Shown here in pieces: positions 24,120 through 34,900 of a stretch of DNA of 64,000 bases. Location: assembly GCA_031472005.1 (NCBI GenBank), contig PZJY01000002.1, forward strand, positions 1,736,001-1,800,000, given 5' to 3'. How positions within the stretch are numbered: the stretch's first letter is position 1; every line of letters begins with the position of its first letter. The position numbers and the translations under genes were made by a program. Origin of the DNA: Tetracladium setigerum (Eukaryota > Ascomycota > Leotiomycetes > Helotiales). The notes under the pieces were generated by a model. The model had not been told where the DNA came from. It made no database searches and saw nothing but the letters and a program-made list of their open reading frames with translations.

Positions 24120-24991
24120 GCGTTACGGTCAATGATCTCAAGTGGCCTCCTTTGCATCTCAAAACTCTTTTGTACATTTCGGAATGGAAGGGCCGGTAAA
24201 ACTGGTGGGATTTGAGGAGGTTCAGGTATTTTGTTACTCTATTTACAAATTATTCTAGTAATTGTATACGAGGAAGTGTTACAGCCCGTAGCAGATTAAT
24301 TTCGCACTAGCATCTCTAATACTAGGATGCAATCCTAAACCTCTATCAGTCTAGACATAAGAAGGCCACGAAGGCTTGTTAAGTACTAGAGTAGGCTAGC
24401 GCTAAGATCATTCTATAATAATTTAAAAATATTAGTTCTTTCCATGTTGCGAGATCTAAAGGAGTGAAAGGGAATGTGGCTCCCGAAAGAGGTTTTTATA
24501 CATGGCCACGTGACACCACCCCACTGTACGCCGCCTACCCACCTTGCGTACTGCTATTATTACATGAACGACTATTACCAACAGAGAAAAACAGACAGGG
24601 TCAAGTTTCCTCTTTTTGGCTTTTTACTAGAGAAGATTGTTTTATCGTGGCCAGTCTCCACTATTTCGCGCCACGGTCGAAGTCGTATTGAATCGACTGA
24701 GTTAATGCCTTCGAGAAGAACGACACCCAGTAATTTATTGCTGATGCTTAGAAGATTAATGATAGCAATATCTAGGTAATTAATAACGACGGATAAACTC
24801 ACTCAGGCTTGATTATCCGGTTGCCTCAATACTAAATAGATTCCAGGCCAACAGAGTCAAGTCCACCATCACCAAAACGTATCCGACCTTATTTTCATTT
24901 GAAAATTTTCTTTTTTTCCATCTTTTTCATCTTTTGGCTTTGTTTTTGGTTTTTTTAGGGCTCTGACTGAGTACCATTCTCCCCAAAGCCG
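24120..24991. other. AT-rich intergenic region with a possible mutated repeat relic
   Basis: This lies between convergent 3' ends. About 24230-24440 is very rich in CTA/TAG/TAA words and poor in CpA/TpG-type dinucleotides by eye. That composition is left by repeat-induced point mutation in fungal transposon copies. No coding remnant can be read. The rest holds 3' UTR sequence and T-rich runs (about 24897-24957) downstream of the minus-strand gene. Confidence 0.35.
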
Positions 24992-26253
24992 TCATGTCTT
25001 AGCAAGTGCCTCAAATTCATCCCACTTCGCCTGCTCCTCTGGACTTAATTTGCCTGAGAAGAATGTCTCTAGCATACTCCTTCCGACTCCTGCATAAACT
25101 TCTTCAACTGCAAAGAGAGTTTCCATAACTTTTGGTTTGCCGATAACTCCGGCGAAGGTAAGTGGAACCCCGAATGCTTTTGGCGTACGTCGCCACCCAG
25201 CGACGAAAATATTCTGCAGTATTCCAATACCACCTACTGCAAGGAGGTACCATGTATTTTCTTTGATGCCTGCAGCGGTGATGAGCAAAAAGATCCAAAG
25301 TCCAGCTAAGAAGGTGACTGCCACTCTGGTCGCATATGAAGCAGATATATCTACATAACTCGGCCCTGCTGCAAGGTCTTCGAGATCAAGGCCCTTCCCT
25401 GTGCCTAAAATGACGATGGCATGCTGGCTGCCATTTCCTCTGGTCAAGATAACCGTCTTGTCGGAATTCAAACGACAGGCCCATTTCTCCTTTCCCCATT
25501 GTGGAATGCTCCCTGTGGCGAATGCGAGGAGTATACCAGCACCGGAAACTAACAAAATACTCCAGTCGCCAAAGCGTCCGCAAGGTATAGCAGCAATGCC
25601 AAGCTGGAGAAGTGCTGTGAAGAAACCGATGAAGTAAATAGTGTCATAACCTGGGTAATTAGGTCGAGCCTGGTCGGCGTGGTAAACAGAAACGCAAATG
25701 CCTACCCGTGAAGGCCTAGGGACGAGTGCACCAGTCCCAGGTCTCTCGGCCTCCGCCTTCTGTTTGTAGGCCTCCCACTTTTCATGGAGCATTTGCTCCA
25801 AGTGCCTCCTAATCTCACCATCGGGCTTTCCATCGTCCATCCAAGTCTCGAAATCGCGCATGATGCGGCCGAGGATCCAACTCGTGTTATCACGCTTGTG
25901 ACCAGTCTTTCCATTTATTACAATGCACGGGCAGTCCGCCGGGGCATGAGCTTGTTCTCGCCGCTTGCTGAGACAACTGCTGTGATTCCATACGCGACCC
26001 ATCCTTAAAAAGGAGAGTTAGTATGAGGTATCAGAGAGATAGGTTATGACCAGACAGCTTTACCGAAAGAAAAGGCAACGGGCGTCACAGGAGAGCCAAC
26101 GAGCTGCGCAAGAGCACGAGCGACTACATCGCCGCCAAGAAGAAGGAGTACAGAGAAGACATCTCCTGGTTTCTTCCACTGTGCAGCGAACTGGTCAGGA
26201 GGAGATTCGGTCTCGAAATCGCGACCGATAATGCGATGGCGGACCGAAGGCAT
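24992..26253 (-). CDS. Conserved fungal integral membrane protein (apparent 1-base frameshift)
   Basis: Exon 1 is 26253-26064 and exon 2 is 26003-24992, with a 60-bp intron (GTAAAG donor, TTAAG acceptor) joining FSFG to WVAYG. The family is a widespread filamentous-ascomycete membrane protein without assigned function. Recognisable segments are VAFSFGWVAYG, then DCPCIVINGKTGHKRDNTSWILGRIMRDFE, then a YHADQARPNYPGYDTIYFIGF stretch before four to five hydrophobic helices in the C-terminal half. The reading frame changes between the ENKLMP segment and DCPCIVING. Coding length is one base short of a multiple of three, and one more G in the + strand run at 25941-25944 would give 400 uninterrupted residues. 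I cannot assign a substrate or role. Confidence 0.72.
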
Positions 26254-26979
26254 GGTGGAGCGCACTTGCGAAGTGTGCAAGAGAACTGAAAAGTACCTAA
26301 TGGCCGTGGTTCAAAGTCGTGTATTTGGGCGAAAAAGTCAAAGACCCAAGTGATAACATAAGAGATACTGAGTGGTGAACGAGGAGTTAGGGAAAGGCTT
26401 TGAGGAGTGTTTTTGCAAAGAAGTAAATCACGAATTCCTGAAGTCGCCACTATATGTGTATAATTTTCACTGTCAGCGGCCTTAAAATTGGCAAAGAGAG
26501 CAACTGCTCTTCTAGTTAGTTGCTTGACACAGAGATAATGATAACAGGACAACTAAATAAAGCAATTCTGGTATTCTTCGCCCATAAAGTATAAGGCCTC
26601 TGATTGGGTAGACTTGCTCGCTTGGGCGTTGCGCCCACTTTTCTGCTAAGCTAGAGCAAGGGAAATCTTACATATTGTTCTAGCGTTCTCCTTTATGTGA
26701 TGGCGGGCTTTCTCTTCGACCTATAGATAAGCATCTTAGATATGTGTGGCGTCGGATTTAGAGACCCCCTCTAACTTTATACTTTTCCAAATTGCGGGGA
26801 AACTTCAGCTGGATATTTCCCGTGTTCTCAACACATCCTGCCCACATCCAAGCTCCAAGAAAAAGGCATCGGTTAATCGATGACAAGCTAGGTATCATTT
26901 CAAAAATTCCAAGGTTTCCAATTTCTTTTTGTATTGCAATGACATGGTTCTACCATATCGAAGATAAAAAGCTCCCAAC
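26254..26979. other. Divergent promoter region upstream of the HET gene
   Basis: No gene is seen. The 726-bp spacer would contain the promoters of the membrane-protein gene and the HET-domain gene. It is AT-rich with no distinct motif beyond ordinary T-rich tracts. Confidence 0.45.
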
Positions 26980-29127
26980 ATGGCGTTCTACGCTGCCACG
27001 ATGATTCCAGCGACTGGAAACCTACCATCCCTCTTTGGTTTTGGCAATGCCATACAAAAGAGTGTATATGATGCCATAGAAGCGATGGCAAGAAAGTGGC
27101 ACCATTACGGAGAAACAAACAGGTATTCCAAAGAGCCGATCGAGGTAAGTGACGGGCCACCGTTCGAGAAATCGTTTGCCCTGGGAAGCCTTCAATATCA
27201 GCCTTATCAGTACATTCCTCTTTACCACAATGATGAAGAGGTAGTCAAAAGGCCTGTCAGACTATTGGAACTATTCCCACCCGTAACCGCAAAGAACGAC
27301 TTGATCCGCTGCAAGCTACATACGTATTCTCTGGACAAAGGTTCTCCGCAAAAAGCGCCAGAGTACGAGGCCATCTCCTATGCATGGGGTGTTGTCAATA
27401 CACGAGACTTTCCAGTCATTGTCGTCACTGCTGCCTCGGATGACACTCTAGAGTTCGAGGTGGTGGAAGTTGTGAATATCACCAGGCATCTCTACGCAGC
27501 ACTGAGCAGACTACGCCATCCTACCCAGTCACGGTTTCTGTGGGCAGACCAGATCTGCATCGATCAAGATAACAAACCGGAGAAGGGCAAGCAGGTGAAG
27601 CAGATGGGCGCTATCTACAAAAACTCAAAGCGAACGATGGTATGGCTGGGCGAAGAGGACTGGGACAAAGATGTGATTGTGGAAATGTTCGATTTGCTCA
27701 AACACTCGCCATACACCTCTCTGACAGACGACTTGAATATGTTCAAGGGCTTCTTGGATCTCGAGGAGTTTGTGTTTACCACACCGGATCAAATATCCCG
27801 TAAACAATGGCGACGCCAGGCCGTGACTCGCCTTCTGAACCGAACCTGGTTCAGCAGAGTTTGGGTGTTTCAAGAAGCAGTCGTCTCCCCCAGGGTCGAA
27901 ATTAAATACGGAAGCCTGGAGTTCTCTCTTGAAGAGCTCTTTCGACTCAGCCGTGCTGTTTTTGAAGTTGAGAATGCTGCCGGTGGATATGCGCGCTCCA
28001 TAGCCAAGAGGTCGAATGGATTCGACACTCTCTACATGATCCAACATAGTCGACCAGGCGGCTGTGGCGACTCGACTTGCCCACGAGAACAAGTGTCACC
28101 AAACTTTCTCGGCCTTGTGATGCAAGTTCTTCAACAGCTACAGGCCACGAAAGAACATGACTTGATATTCGCCTTCATCGGATTCGACATTCCAAAGCCC
28201 CCGCCAGGGATCAACGTCGATTACAAACAACCGGTTCGCACAGTTTGGGTCAATTCCGCTAGGAATATTATCCAGGACTCCCGCTCACTCGATATTTTCG
28301 CGGCTGCCAGAGGCGATGAGAAGTGCAAGTTTGACTTGCCATCGTGGGTCCCTGACTTTTCACGATGCTATCCCTATGCACGGCCAATCACCGCGCCAGA
28401 CTTCAAGACAGCGTTTGAAGCTTCAGGCGGCTGGCCCCATGTCTGGGAAGAACCAGTGGATTCAGACATCCTGATTGTCAAGGGGAAGGTCGTTGGCACA
28501 ATAATGTGGCTCTCGCCGCTGAATTTCAACCTCAGGTTTCATCGCGATGACCCAAAGGGCACAAAGACCGTGCTGGACTACGAAAAACACGCCGATATAC
28601 TGGCGAGAACTCTCGATATCCAGGGTATTGTGACGCCGCAGAGGAGAGAAGAGCTCCTGGTAGGCTATCGAACAGTTGTTCGTACTCTTCTTGCCGACGG
28701 TGCATTTGGTCATAAGCAACCACTGGAGTATCAAATGGACGAGATAATCTACGCGTGCGAGAATGAAGACCAGATCCAGGCAGCTTTCGATGCTCCGCCG
28801 TCAATGTTCATCGATAAGACACAGACAATGCGCCAATATGAGATACTGGAGAAAGTGCGAGAGTGGGGTCTTATTGTGCAGCAGAAACGCTTGTTCCTTT
28901 CGGATAGACATGACATCGGTCTTGTGCCGAGAACAGCAGTTGAGAGTGACTTAATATGTTTGCTCCACGGCTCAAAAGTACCTTGTGTTCTGAGGCGAAT
29001 CAGCGCTGGCGAGGAAAAGTACCGAATTATATCGCAATGCTATTTGGACAGGATGATGAATTGCAATGGATCAGCTGAGCGGACGTCATGGATGGGGAAA
29101 GATTGTCGACAATTTGTGCTAGTATGA
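26980..29127 (+). CDS. HET-domain (heterokaryon incompatibility) protein
   Basis: A single exon encodes 715 residues. After about 85 variable residues comes the HET domain. Its three conserved blocks are visible: the YEAISYAWG block near residue 128, the LWADQICIDQDNKPEKGKQV block near residue 190 (preceded by ITRHLYAALSRLR), and the AVTRLLNRTWFSRVWVFQEA block near residue 285. HET domains drive cell death when incompatible hyphae fuse, or act in more general fungal immune signalling. The C-terminal 400 residues are the usual variable region with a LPSWVPDFSR motif. No NACHT, ankyrin, WD or prion-like partner domain is visible. No adjacent NLR or HeLo gene is present, so specificity is unknown. 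Confidence 0.9.
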   Translation: MAFYAATMIPATGNLPSLFGFGNAIQKSVYDAIEAMARKWHHYGETNRYSKEPIEVSDGPPFEKSFALGSLQYQPYQYIPLYHNDEEVVKRPVRLLELFPPVTAKNDLIRCKLHTYSLDKGSPQKAPEYEAISYAWGVVNTRDFPVIVVTAASDDTLEFEVVEVVNITRHLYAALSRLRHPTQSRFLWADQICIDQDNKPEKGKQVKQMGAIYKNSKRTMVWLGEEDWDKDVIVEMFDLLKHSPYTSLTDDLNMFKGFLDLEEFVFTTPDQISRKQWRRQAVTRLLNRTWFSRVWVFQEAVVSPRVEIKYGSLEFSLEELFRLSRAVFEVENAAGGYARSIAKRSNGFDTLYMIQHSRPGGCGDSTCPREQVSPNFLGLVMQVLQQLQATKEHDLIFAFIGFDIPKPPPGINVDYKQPVRTVWVNSARNIIQDSRSLDIFAAARGDEKCKFDLPSWVPDFSRCYPYARPITAPDFKTAFEASGGWPHVWEEPVDSDILIVKGKVVGTIMWLSPLNFNLRFHRDDPKGTKTVLDYEKHADILARTLDIQGIVTPQRREELLVGYRTVVRTLLADGAFGHKQPLEYQMDEIIYACENEDQIQAAFDAPPSMFIDKTQTMRQYEILEKVREWGLIVQQKRLFLSDRHDIGLVPRTAVESDLICLLHGSKVPCVLRRISAGEEKYRIISQCYLDRMMNCNGSAERTSWMGKDCRQFVLV

Positions 29128-29553
29128 TGAATAATGAGAAAATAATAATGAAATTGGCGTATTCCACTTTCAAGTTGTATAGTAATAAATTGAGTGAGCT
29201 TCTTGTTTACTTCTGGGGAAGTGAAAATGAACGCAGATCTCCATGCATGTGCCAAGCGATAAGGTTCCCTCAGAATACCAAAGCACATTTCGAGCTCAGA
29301 ATCAAGACTGGCCAGGGTATTAGAGTATTGACAAGGAATGAGTCTCATCAAACTCAATAAATTATGTCTCGACATATTCAAAAGAAAAAGTTTTATCAAT
29401 TTTAGATTGAACTACTTTTCCACATATGTAACATTTTGGCCCTGCTAATGATGTTTGCCAAGACCGCCAAGGATTCATGGTGAGCGACACAAGTCTGTCG
29501 CGTCCCCCACACGCGATGCGACCGACAAAAACATTCTCACCAACATCATCACC
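29128..29553. other. Short AT-rich intergenic region
   Basis: The 3' UTR of the HET gene and the promoter of the CENP-U-like gene share this 426-bp spacer. No additional feature is seen. Confidence 0.5.
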
Positions 29554-31587
29554 ATGGAGCCCAGTGAGTACTTTGTATATAACACCGCGCAATGGCGGAA
29601 AGCTAATTGTACTTAATAGGTCGTGAAGAACGTGTCCTGCAGCGACTTCGTGGAGCATCGTGGGCTTACCTTCTTCCCTCGTTTACATCAACCTCTACTA
29701 ACAGTATCGCCCTCAGGAGACGCCAAATTAAAGACGTTGACTTCGGTCTCGCGATTCCAGCTGCTGCTGCTCCATTACAGTCCTCGCCCCCTGCTTCTAC
29801 GGCGCCACAGGCCGAATTATCTCCTCATCCACCAAGTGAACGAAGCCCCGCCCTCCCTCCACCTCCATCCACAGCAACTCCCGATAGCATAAGGCCGGCT
29901 TTATCATATAGTATTAACGATGCAAATACCAGCGCAAAGAGGAGAAAACTGGACAGCGAGCTTCCACCTGTGTCCTCTGGAAGAAGTACCCGGTCATCTA
30001 GAACACCAAGGGCAGATATCTACACTTTAGCTGATGATGATCCGCTGCCAGGGCAGCCAGCTTTGGAAAGAGATGGCCCACTGCCCGGACAGTCTGTTCA
30101 TGCACAGGTTGAAAGTTCTGTTGTTGAGCAGGAAACTATTATCGAGGAGCTGGTTCCAGAGCCAATTGCGACGCCATCGGTTCATTTCGCGGAGGAAACT
30201 ACAATACTATCTGCGCGTGCACCGGTTGAGGACGAGTTGGCGCAAGTGGCGGCGGATGAGCTCACAGTGTCATCAATAAACCAGGTTGAAGACGAAAGTC
30301 TTGCATTGTTATCAGACATTGAAACTCCGGTTCCTGCACGAAAACGAAAAAGAGGAATTCTAAAGGCAACCCCAAAACAATCTACACCACTCGAGGAACA
30401 TGATATTGATGAGCTGTCTCCAGAACAGCCTATCAGACCCGATTCAACACCCAAAGCTACGGTTCGGACTCAAAGTAGGGATGAGGATAGAGATCCTCTG
30501 AGCGATCCAGCAGATGAAGAAGAAGCCGAGAGCATTGACGACAACGAAGCCGCCATCATATTGACCCGGACCAGAGGCAGGAAGAAGTCGATAGATCCTA
30601 CGCCTGCATCGATAGAAGACGATGCTAAAGTGTTGGAGTTGCCCAAGTCAAAGCGGCAGCGTAGGCAAGAAAGGCAAGATTCAAATCGCGCGGAAGAGCG
30701 ACAACCCAAGCAGACCAACTCCAAAAATACAAAGGTCGCGAGAAAGCCCAGTGGCAAGGCAAAAATACGAGCCGGAAGCCCAATACCTGTTACAATTTAT
30801 CGCTTGTCACGACAACTAGTTTATGATGACGAGGAGGATGACGCTGATATTCTTAATGCTAAAATATCACATTCAAAACGAGGTGGTGTCAATCCCATTG
30901 ACGTTCTCCGAGAAATATGCCAGGAAATCGTTGGGTCAGCAATTGAAACCTTGAGCGAGGGCCGAAGTAATTCCGAAGATCCTGCTCTGAAGCGGGAATA
31001 CATTACGAAAGCACGAGCTGTGGAAGCATTTGGAAATGAGGTTAATGCGCGCTTGATTGAGCATGTAAGTTTTTTGTTCTGTTCCTGTGGAGTTAGTATT
31101 AACATATACAGTCTGTAAACCTGGACAATACCTACTCACTCGAACGGCGTGTGAAGGATGAGAACAAGAAGAAGTTGAATTTGCGGCAGGAAATTTTACG
31201 CATTAGAGCGGAGAGAGAAAAGGTGGCGCTTCGCATGGACGAAATTAGGATCAATCATGAAAAAGAGGCTGCTTCATCTCGGGTATGTTTCTCTACTGGG
31301 CCATTTGCTTGCGGGATTTTAGACGCTAATCATCTATCTAGGACCTCAACGCCCTTAACAACGCGGTCCACGATATTGAATTAGCGGTTGACAGAGGAAA
31401 GACTATCGAGGCAGACGACGAAAGCATAATTCAAACGCCAGATATCTCGAGTCTCGAGATACTGCTGAAACGTATGGCCGGCGAAGTCAGTACGAAGGGA
31501 GACCAGGGTGGACTCCTGAAACAAATCAGGGACTTCAATGGATTTCTCGAGAGGGCCGCTTTTGCGTTGGAGACCAGAAGGGCTTGA
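29554..31587 (+). CDS. Probable inner kinetochore protein, CENP-U/Ame1-like
   Basis: Four exons (29554-29563, 29620-31064, 31112-31282, 31342-31587) total 1872 nt, giving 623 residues. The first exon is only 10 nt (ATG GAG CCC A), and the GTGAGT donor with TAG acceptor gives MEPSREERVLQRLRGASWAYL. A long disordered Pro/Ser/Glu-rich middle contains basic AT-hook-like words (RKRKRG, TRTRGRKKS). The C-terminal 200 residues are ordered. A PIPVTIYRLS segment and a NPIDVLREICQEIV helix are followed by long heptad-rich helices (LRQEILRIRAEREKVALRMDEIR) ending in a final helix. This layout resembles the fungal CENP-U/Ame1/Mis17 subunit of the CCAN/COMA complex, which dimerises by coiled coil and recruits Mis12. 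The assignment is from pattern memory and would need a profile search. Confidence 0.6.
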
Positions 31588-31964
31588 TTGATGACACGTT
31601 TGTATGATATTGCATAGCCAAAATGGCATTTTATGGCTTTGGGAACGGAAAAGGAAGTAGAGGATACCCAAATTTACGATTTTACGACTTTCTGACTTGG
31701 CTGCCTACTTGACTTGAATTAGATCTATCGAGGTAGCCTACACGGAGCGATAAGGTTCTCATCCCATCAGTTTAATCCACAGAACCAAGGTTTTTTGCTT
31801 GTTTGGTGAAGACTAGTCAGTTGCAAGAAAATCATTCTATTGTCACAAGAATCATAGATCCAGTCTATTTATCTACATATATGTATCACCAGGTAGGTAT
31901 CAACCACTTTCCAAAACGCCAAACATGTACCCAATCCGCCACCATACAGCTACACACAACACGG
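31588..31964. other. Convergent 3' intergenic region
   Basis: These 377 bp lie between the stop codons of the kinetochore-like gene and the PKS. No gene is seen. This is the left boundary of the putative metabolite locus. Confidence 0.5.
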
Positions 31965-34900
31965 CTAAAACGAAACAAGTTTACTCTTCACACAAATCGT
32001 CTTTGCCAACATTTCAATACTGCCACTCGACAACAACTCCAACACCTGCAGATTTGCTTCAAACTCCCTCGTGATGTAATTGCGCACCTCGATTGCCACG
32101 AGCGAATCAAGCGCATAGTTTGACAGTGATCTTGTGACATCCATATCCTCGGCTTCCAACATCAGGACTGATGGAAGCTTGCTCAAGAGACCTTTGCAGA
32201 CCACTTCTTGGGCTTCCTCGATCGTTTTAGAGGCTTTCAAGGCTACATTGAAGGATATGACTGTTGCTTGACCTCCCGAGGATTCAGCAGCTTCAGCCTC
32301 AGCTACGAGACGCAAATGCTTGAATTTGGAGTCTGGTGTCCAGAATGGCTGCGCAGTAGGTGTGATGCGCATGCCAGTGATAGTGTGATTATTACACGTC
32401 GCAGAAAGCTTTCCAGTGATGGCAGCACCAAGTAGTGCTAACACTTCGGCCTCGCAGATTGTATCGCTTCCGAGATTCTTGCTCACTTCAGCTGCTGCTT
32501 CGGCGTTCTCGGCGAGATAACCGATGTCTGAGACGGCGGTAAGATCGATGGAAGATGCAGGAAGGTTGAGAGTGAGACGGTGCTGGACGAAGGCGTTGAG
32601 GAAGGTGTTCGCTGCTGAGTAGGCTGCTTGACCTCTGTTTCCTACCGCGCCGGCGGCTGAAGAGATGGTGACGAAGAAGTCGAGAGGGGTGGATTTCGAT
32701 TCGAGGGTTTTGTGGAAATTCCAGGCCCCTGCGACTTTGGATTCGATCACGGTGGTGTATTGCGAGTATTCCATCTTCTCAAAGAGAACATCCTAGGTAT
32801 ATACGTTAGCATTTGAATTTGGTACAGATTATATCATGACTTACTCGAAGAACCATTGCGCCATGGACCACACCTCTAATTTCTGGCAAATCGACCAGTT
32901 CCGTATTGATGAGGTTTTCAACCGACTCCTTGTTCGCGACGTCACATTGCTTGACTGTGATCGAAACACCAACAGCAGCAAGCTCTTCGATCAATTCTTG
33001 AACTTTCCCAGTTGCGGAACCACTTCGAGAAACAAGGACAATGTTCTTGGCTCCTTTGCTGGCCATCCATCTTGCCATGCTTCTTCCAAGACCACCAGTT
33101 CCACCAATGAGGATGTAAGATGCATCTGGACGCAAGATGTTGTCACCCTTGCTGGAGAGAGTTGCCTAGAGAATTATTAGTTCAGTCGATTTTGGTTGCT
33201 GAAAAACGTACCTTGACTTGATCTCCTGGTTGTGGAGAGATGACTAGCTTGGCGTGGGAGTTTCCGCTCTGAAGGAGCTTGAAAGCTGTCTGAACATCCG
33301 AAATTGGGAACGTTGTGATAGAGATCTTAGGAATTATTTTGCCATCCTTCCACAATCCAGCGACATTCGACATGAGTTTTCGAACAACCTTTGGCTTTGC
33401 GGAAATCAAGGCTGTAAAATCAACAGATTGGAAGCTCTTGTTATTCTCCAACATAGAGGCATCCAATCTCAAGCTCCCTTGGTTCGAAAGCTCAACGAAA
33501 CGACCAAAGCTACTCAAAGAGCTCCAGATCTCTCGCAAGATATCTGTTTCTACTGAAGCACAATTGAGTACAACATCAAATTGTTGCTTTCGAGCCATGT
33601 GTCGAACAGAATCTTCGTCGTTTGCAAAAATATGATCTTCGGCAAGATCAAAACTTTCAAAGACATGTGTTCGTTCTTCTTCGCTTCCAACAGTGACAAA
33701 AACCTCTGCACCAACCATCTGTGCAAGTGAGATAGCAGCTTGACCGACAGGGGTCGAAACGCCTTGAAGGAGAACACTCTCATCCGATTGGAGTCTGCCG
33801 GTGTCAATCAAACCATGATGTGCCGCGCAGTATGCCATGGGGACAGATGCTGCTGTCTCGTAGGACACATTGTCGCTTACTTGGAACGCAAAGTCTGCTT
33901 TAACTCGAGCATAAGTTGAAAAGGTACTACCTGAATTCGACAGTGCAGAGACACGGTTTCCAACGGAGAGATAGGTAACCTTAGAGCCGATTCTTGTGAC
34001 AATGCCACTGCATTCTGAACCAAAATTAAAAGTATCCTGCTGTCCCATGGCAATAGCAAGATCATGAGAGTTCATCCCGATTGCTTTAACCTCAATCTCG
34101 ATCTCATCATCTCCCAAAGTATCTTCCATAGACTGGTCGACAAAATGGAGGGTGTCAAGGGCGCCGGCTCTGCCAATTTTCATTTGCAGTGGTCTGTCCG
34201 CTTGCTTGAATTCAGTTGATTCGAGTCGAGACTTGTTCTGTTGCTTGGAGACGTACTCGTTCAGCTCGTTGTCATTGATGATTCGGGGAGTAAAGAACTG
34301 TCCCTTTCTCTCCATAAATTCCAATTCGCAATTGGCGGGGGATTGGGGTGAGAATGTTGAATTTAGGACACGAAGAATGTGTTTTGCGATACTCATTTCG
34401 TCCAGAGTTTCAGCATCCAAATCCAACGTGGAAAATTTCAGAAGGCTCTCAGAACGGATACTTCTACTCAGCCCCGTGACCATATTCAGGTCTGGATTAC
34501 TGGACTTGGCATATGCCCCTCTGACCACCCAAAGCACACCTTGAGCGCTTGTAAGCGCTTTTTGTAGTGATGCGAATTGTGTTGGAGAGAGTGTTGATAG
34601 TAACGGGTTTTCGAGTTCTGAGATGAACAGGCACAGCTTCCCATCAGTCTCAATATCGGACAGAGATCCCAAAATTGGCTTGTCACCGTTGAGCTCCTCG
34701 ATCGATTTGGCCAACTGGGATGCCAGTAAATTCTGGGCTTCGGATTCGCCATGGACGATTGCAACTGGCATATTTAGGATGTTGGTGGTACCCTCTGACT
34801 CGGCTGGGGTGTCGGGAGAATCTGCGATATCACCAATAGGCTCCCAATCCACTTTATAGCAGAGCTCCCGATGATCAGCCTCTTCTGTGCTCATTTCACT

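Noticed and set aside
26980..31587. Including the HET and kinetochore-like genes in the polyketide locus
   Set aside because: Neither has a metabolic or regulatory role in polyketide formation, and the kinetochore-like gene is a housekeeping marker for the cluster boundary.
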